Assembly (NCBI GenBank): GCA_002482005.1
Contig: DLFD01000029.1
Span: 1 to 17,389 of the forward strand
Length of the DNA: 17,389 bases
DNA from: Lachnospiraceae bacterium UBA7729
GTDB lineage: Bacteria; Bacillota; Clostridia; Lachnospirales; Lachnospiraceae
Direction of reading: 5' to 3'
In this document: one piece after another, positions 14,074 to 17,389 of the stretch
How positions within the stretch are numbered: the stretch's first letter is position 1
Layout: the number at the start of each line of letters is the position of its first letter
Notes under the pieces: model-generated
Told to the model about the DNA's origin: nothing
The model's input: only the letters and a program-made list of their open reading frames with translations
Databases searched by the model: none
Made by a program: the position numbers and the translations under genes

Positions 14074-15468
14074 ATGGAAAAAACGATGGACAAGATCGTC
14101 GCCCTTGCCAAGAACAGAGGATTCGTGTATCCGGGTTCCGAGATCTACGGCGGCCTCGCAAACACCTGGGATTACGGCAATCTTGGCGTTGAGCTGAAGA
14201 ACAACGTCAAGAGGGCATGGTGGCAGAAGTTCGTACAGGAGAGCGAGTACAACGTCGGCGTTGACTGCGCGATCCTTATGAACACCCAGACCTGGGTCGC
14301 TTCCGGACATATCGGCGGATTTTCCGATCCTCTGATGGACTGCAGGGAATGCCATGAGCGTTTCCGCGCCGACCAGCTGATCGAGGATTTCTGCAAGAAG
14401 GAGGGCATCACCCTTCCGAAGAGTGTTGACGCCATGAGCCAGTCTGAGATGAAGACGTTCATCGAAGAGCATCAGATCCCGTGCCCGTCCTGCGGCAAGC
14501 ACAACTTCACGGATATCCGTCAGTTCAATCTGATGTTCAGGACTTTCCAGGGTGTCACCGAGGATGCGAAGAACGTTGTCTATCTTCGCCCGGAGACCGC
14601 ACAGGGTATCTTCGTCAACTTCAAGAATGTCCAGAGAACTTCCAGAAAGAAGATCCCATTCGGGATCGGCCAGATCGGAAAGTCCTTCCGCAACGAGATC
14701 ACCCCGGGCAACTTCACCTTCCGTACACGTGAGTTCGAGCAGATGGAGATGGAATTCTTCTGCGAACCGGGCACCGATCTTGAGTGGTTCGATTACTGGA
14801 GGACCTTCTGCAAGAACTGGCTCCTTTCCCTCGGGATTCCGGAAGATGAGCTTCGCCTCCGCGATCATGACAAGGCTGAGCTGGCATTCTATTCCAAGGG
14901 CACGACAGATATCGAGTTCCTGTTCCCGTTCGGCTGGGGCGAGCTCTGGGGCATCGCAGACAGGACCGATTATGACCTGGGACGTCATCAGGAAGTGTCC
15001 GGCCAGGATATGACTTACTTCGACGAGAAGAGCGGCAAGAAGTATCTGCCGTACGTCATCGAGCCGTCGCTCGGCGCTGACCGTGTCGTACTTGCGTTCC
15101 TGTGCTCCGCATACGATGAGGAAGTCCTGGATGCAGAGAAAAACGATGTCAGGACCGTCCTTCACTTCCATCCTGCGCTGGCTCCGGTCAAGATCGGTGT
15201 GCTCCCGCTGAGCAAGAAGCTTGCTGATCCGGCCCAGAAACTGAGAGACCATCTCGCAAAGAAGTACAACTGCGAGTATGATGACCGCGGAGCGATCGGA
15301 AAGCGCTACAGAAGACAGGATGAGATCGGAACTCCGTTCTGCATCACTTATGACTTTGATTCCGAGACCGACCATGCAGTCACCATCCGTGACCGTGATA
15401 CCATGCAGCAGGTCAGAGTACCGATCGACCAGCTGGATGCATGGTTCGATGGAAAGTTTGATTTCTGA
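14074..15468 (+). CDS. glyS: Glycyl-tRNA synthetase, single-chain (alpha2) class II
   Basis: This 464-residue enzyme charges tRNA-Gly. It is the homodimeric eukaryote-like bacterial form rather than the alpha2beta2 GlyQ/GlyS form. The N-terminal block KNRGFVYPGSEIYGG, motif 1 region SGHIGGFSDP (77-86), YLRPETAQGIF (170-180), motif 2 with FRNEI (205-209), motif 3 EPSLGADRVVLAF and the anticodon-binding domain (LAPVKIGVLPL onward) are all present. Cysteine pairs C90/C93 and C137/C140 could form a zinc site within the insertion. The length is near the usual ~460. AAAGGAG (14058-14064) overlaps the lipoprotein stop and lies 9 bases from the ATG. There is no T-box upstream. The unit ends at the terminator at 15468-15517. 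Confidence 0.97.
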   Translation: MEKTMDKIVALAKNRGFVYPGSEIYGGLANTWDYGNLGVELKNNVKRAWWQKFVQESEYNVGVDCAILMNTQTWVASGHIGGFSDPLMDCRECHERFRADQLIEDFCKKEGITLPKSVDAMSQSEMKTFIEEHQIPCPSCGKHNFTDIRQFNLMFRTFQGVTEDAKNVVYLRPETAQGIFVNFKNVQRTSRKKIPFGIGQIGKSFRNEITPGNFTFRTREFEQMEMEFFCEPGTDLEWFDYWRTFCKNWLLSLGIPEDELRLRDHDKAELAFYSKGTTDIEFLFPFGWGELWGIADRTDYDLGRHQEVSGQDMTYFDEKSGKKYLPYVIEPSLGADRVVLAFLCSAYDEEVLDAEKNDVRTVLHFHPALAPVKIGVLPLSKKLADPAQKLRDHLAKKYNCEYDDRGAIGKRYRRQDEIGTPFCITYDFDSETDHAVTIRDRDTMQQVRVPIDQLDAWFDGKFDF

Positions 15469-15517
15469 CCGGCCAATGTATCTGCGGATGCACATGGAGA
15501 ATATGGCCAGGTTTTTT
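15468..15517 (+). terminator. Intrinsic terminator of glyS
   Basis: ACCGGCCA (15468-15475) can pair with TGGCCAGGT (15504-15512, one bulged A) and is followed by a run of T (15512-15517). A small inner hairpin around TGTATC/GATGCACA may fill the loop. The last two bases of the T run are the first two bases of the -35 element of the pfp promoter. Confidence 0.65.
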
Positions 15518-15544
15518 GACCCTGTTCTCCGTACATGCTATAAT
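15516..15544 (+). promoter_or_regulatory. Consensus sigma-A promoter of pfp
   Basis: TTGACC (15516-15521), a 17-bp spacer and TATAAT (15539-15544) preceded by TGC (extended -10) make this the strongest-looking promoter of the window. The start would be near 15551. The ~55-nt AT-rich leader contains a weak hairpin (GTTAA 15563-15567 with TTAAC 15572-15576). High constitutive expression would suit a glycolytic enzyme. Confidence 0.85.
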
Positions 15545-15606
15545 CTGAGGCAGATCGGAACTGTTAACTTTTTAACATTTTCTAATGAAGAGAAGAGGAT
15601 ACTATT

Positions 15607-17274
15607 ATGCAGATTTCACCACTTCAGAAAGCAAGATATGAGTATCAGCCGAAGCTTCCGGGAATGCTCAGAGGCGGCATCGCCGACATCTGTGTCAGGG
15701 AAGGCGAGGAGACTCAGAGCGTAGCGGACCAGGAGAAGATCAAGGCTCTGTTCCCGAACACCTACGGCAAGAAGGAGATCACCTTCCAGAAGGGTCAGAA
15801 TACCGCTCCGGCCAGGAAGCAGGTTGTCGGCGTCATCCTTTCCGGCGGACAGGCACCTGGCGGACACAACGTCATCTGCGGACTGTACGATGCTCTGAAG
15901 GCGACCAGCAAGGACAATGTCCTTCTTGGCTTTAAGGGCGGCCCGAGCGGGCTTGTCGAGGATAAGTTCGTTGAGTTCGATGATGCATTCATCGATGCTT
16001 ACAGAAACACCGGCGGATTCGATATCATCGGTTCCGGCAGGACCAAGATAGAGACGGAAGAGCAGTTTGAGGCTTCTGTCGAGACCTGCAGGAAGCATGG
16101 ACTTACCGCAGTCGTCATCATCGGCGGCGACGATTCCAACACCAACGCTGCAGTACTTGCTGAGTACTTTGCTGCTCATCATACCGGCGTACAGGTCATC
16201 GGATGCCCTAAGACCATCGACGGCGACCTGAAGAATGACGATATCGACTGCTCCTTCGGTTTCGATACCGCTGTCAAGACTTATTCCGAACTGATCGGAA
16301 ACATCGAGCGTGATGCCAACTCCGCAAAGAAGTACTGGCACTTCATCAAGGTCATGGGCCGCAGCGCTTCTCATGTGGCGCTGGAGTGCGCACTCGAGAC
16401 CCAGCCGAACATCTGCCTGATCGGTGAGGAAGTTGCGGCAAAGAAGATGTCCCTGAGCCAGATCGCTGATCAGATCGCTGACTCGGTATGTGCAAGAGCC
16501 GCAAAGGGAGACAACTTCGGTGTTGCGATCATCCCGGAAGGCATCGTCGAGTTCGTTCCGGAATTCGGAAAGCTGATCGGCGAGATCAACGAGCTGCTCG
16601 CAGGCGAGAATACCGCCAGGTTCAATGCGCTTCCGACCTGGGACGCTAAGTATGACTTCATCAGGAAGGGTCTGACCAAAGAGTCCTTCGCCGTATTCGA
16701 GATCCTTCCGCAGGGCATTCAGCAGCAGCTGTTCCTTGAGAGAGATCCGCACGGCAACGTTCAGGTTTCTCTCATCGAGTCCGAGAAGCTCTTCGCGGAG
16801 CTTGTCAGGAACAAGCTGGAAGAGAGACGTAAGGCCGGCACCTATAACGGCAAGTTCAGCACTCAGCATCACTTCTTCGGATACGAAGGAAGATGCGCGT
16901 TCCCGTCCAACTTCGATGCTGACTACTGCTACAGCCTTGGCTACAACGCATTCATGCTGATCCAGTATGGCTTCACCGGATATCTGTCCAAGGTCTCCGG
17001 ACTTGAGAAGCCTGCTGAGCAGTGGACTGCAGGCGGTATGCCGATCACCAAGATGATGAACATGGAGAGAAGGAACGGACAGGACAAGCCGGTCATCCGC
17101 AAGGCTCTTGTGGAACTTGACGGCGCTCCATTCAGGTATTTCGAGGCACACAGAAAGGAATGGGCAGAGAATACCTGCTATACCTTCCCGGGCGCTATCC
17201 AGTACTGGGGACCGACAGAGGTCTGCGACCGCACGACCGTTACCCTCGCGCTTGAAAAGGGCATGCTGAAATAA
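15607..17274 (+). CDS. pfp: Diphosphate-fructose-6-phosphate 1-phosphotransferase (PPi-PFK)
   Basis: This enzyme phosphorylates fructose 6-phosphate with pyrophosphate instead of ATP, reversibly, at the committed step of glycolysis. It is 555 residues, the long-clade size seen in plants, spirochaetes and many anaerobes. GGQAPGGHNVI (80-90), GGDDSNTN (173-180), PKTIDGDLKN (201-210) and MGRSASH (250-256) are visible. The Asp in GGDD, in place of the Gly of ATP enzymes (GGDGS), blocks the ATP alpha-phosphate and marks PPi dependence. An insertion domain (roughly 320-420) and the C-terminal extension are as expected. AGAGGA lies about 7 bases before the ATG. It stands alone between its own promoter and a branched terminator. 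A regulatory or inactive paralogue cannot be excluded from sequence alone, but all key residues seen are retained. Confidence 0.96.
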   Translation: MQISPLQKARYEYQPKLPGMLRGGIADICVREGEETQSVADQEKIKALFPNTYGKKEITFQKGQNTAPARKQVVGVILSGGQAPGGHNVICGLYDALKATSKDNVLLGFKGGPSGLVEDKFVEFDDAFIDAYRNTGGFDIIGSGRTKIETEEQFEASVETCRKHGLTAVVIIGGDDSNTNAAVLAEYFAAHHTGVQVIGCPKTIDGDLKNDDIDCSFGFDTAVKTYSELIGNIERDANSAKKYWHFIKVMGRSASHVALECALETQPNICLIGEEVAAKKMSLSQIADQIADSVCARAAKGDNFGVAIIPEGIVEFVPEFGKLIGEINELLAGENTARFNALPTWDAKYDFIRKGLTKESFAVFEILPQGIQQQLFLERDPHGNVQVSLIESEKLFAELVRNKLEERRKAGTYNGKFSTQHHFFGYEGRCAFPSNFDADYCYSLGYNAFMLIQYGFTGYLSKVSGLEKPAEQWTAGGMPITKMMNMERRNGQDKPVIRKALVELDGAPFRYFEAHRKEWAENTCYTFPGAIQYWGPTEVCDRTTVTLALEKGMLK

Positions 17275-17295
17275 TCGCGAAACCTATGGGATGAA

Positions 17296-17370
17296 AACCC
17301 CCATGATCGGACACCGGAAGCTGTGAGAACCGCTTCCGGCGGAGACGACCATGGGGGTTCTTTGTGTTTT
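17296..17370 (+). terminator. Branched intrinsic terminator of pfp
   Basis: An outer 10-bp stem (AACCCCCATG 17296-17305 with CATGGGGGTT 17350-17359) encloses an inner hairpin (CCGGAAGC 17314-17321 with GCTTCCGG 17332-17339). A further GT/AC pair and a GAGA tetraloop may extend the inner hairpin. A T-rich tail TTCTTTGTGTTTT follows. The tail is interrupted, but the stem is very stable. Confidence 0.8.
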
Positions 17371-17389
17371 CAGGAATACAAAGCGGGGA

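Noticed and set aside
14029..15495. 488-codon minus-strand frame opposite glyS
   Set aside because: It mirrors the whole glyS gene, has no recognisable domain or ribosome-binding site, and its composition is typical of a shadow frame.
15616..17151. 511-codon minus-strand frame opposite pfp
   Set aside because: Same reasoning: full overlap with a certain gene, no motif, and no promoter on that strand.

Overview
The window is chromosomal DNA from a Gram-positive anaerobe of the Firmicutes, most likely a Clostridia member close to Lachnospiraceae. This rests on the style of the proteins (RecO, Era, single-chain glycyl-tRNA synthetase, long pyrophosphate-dependent phosphofructokinase, a YARHG-domain secreted protein), strong GGAGG ribosome-binding sites, TTG starts and consensus sigma-A promoters. 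All confident genes lie on the + strand. The assignment is by recognition only; no database was searched.

Layout. 1-3731 is an accessory-looking stretch: a PPC/DUF296 protein (180-608), a secreted repeat-containing YARHG protein (807-2105), an array of 14-bp repeats, and a NYN-domain putative nuclease (2298-3731). 3728-3905 holds a possible small or frameshifted remnant. 3883-7250 is a small metabolic group: an SGNH hydrolase, a KDG-kinase-like PfkB sugar kinase and a decarboxylating 6-phosphogluconate dehydrogenase (6PGDH). 7247-7785 is a 'gene graveyard': a coupled fragment of a HipB-like regulator, five 26-bp tandem repeats, a strong promoter, a YitT membrane-protein fragment and a 40-bp duplication. 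7786-13182 carries a DUF1461 membrane protein, an M16C metallopeptidase, RecO and Era, closely spaced and probably co-transcribed from the promoter at 7507-7535. 13240-15517 is a lipoprotein-glyS unit with its own promoter and terminator. 15516-17370 is a monocistronic pfp unit with its own promoter and a branched terminator.

Functionally, 6PGDH, the KDG-kinase-like enzyme and PPi-phosphofructokinase fit sugar and sugar-acid fermentation. RecO, Era and GlyRS are core housekeeping genes. The most distinctive property of the window is not one gene. It is the density of short tandem duplications, each with its own sequence and period (9, 10, 11, 12, 14, 18, 26, 30 and 40 bp), found in nearly every gap and inside two coding regions, one of them a conserved metabolic enzyme. 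I see no CRISPR array, intact transposon, tRNA, rRNA or recognisable defence cluster.
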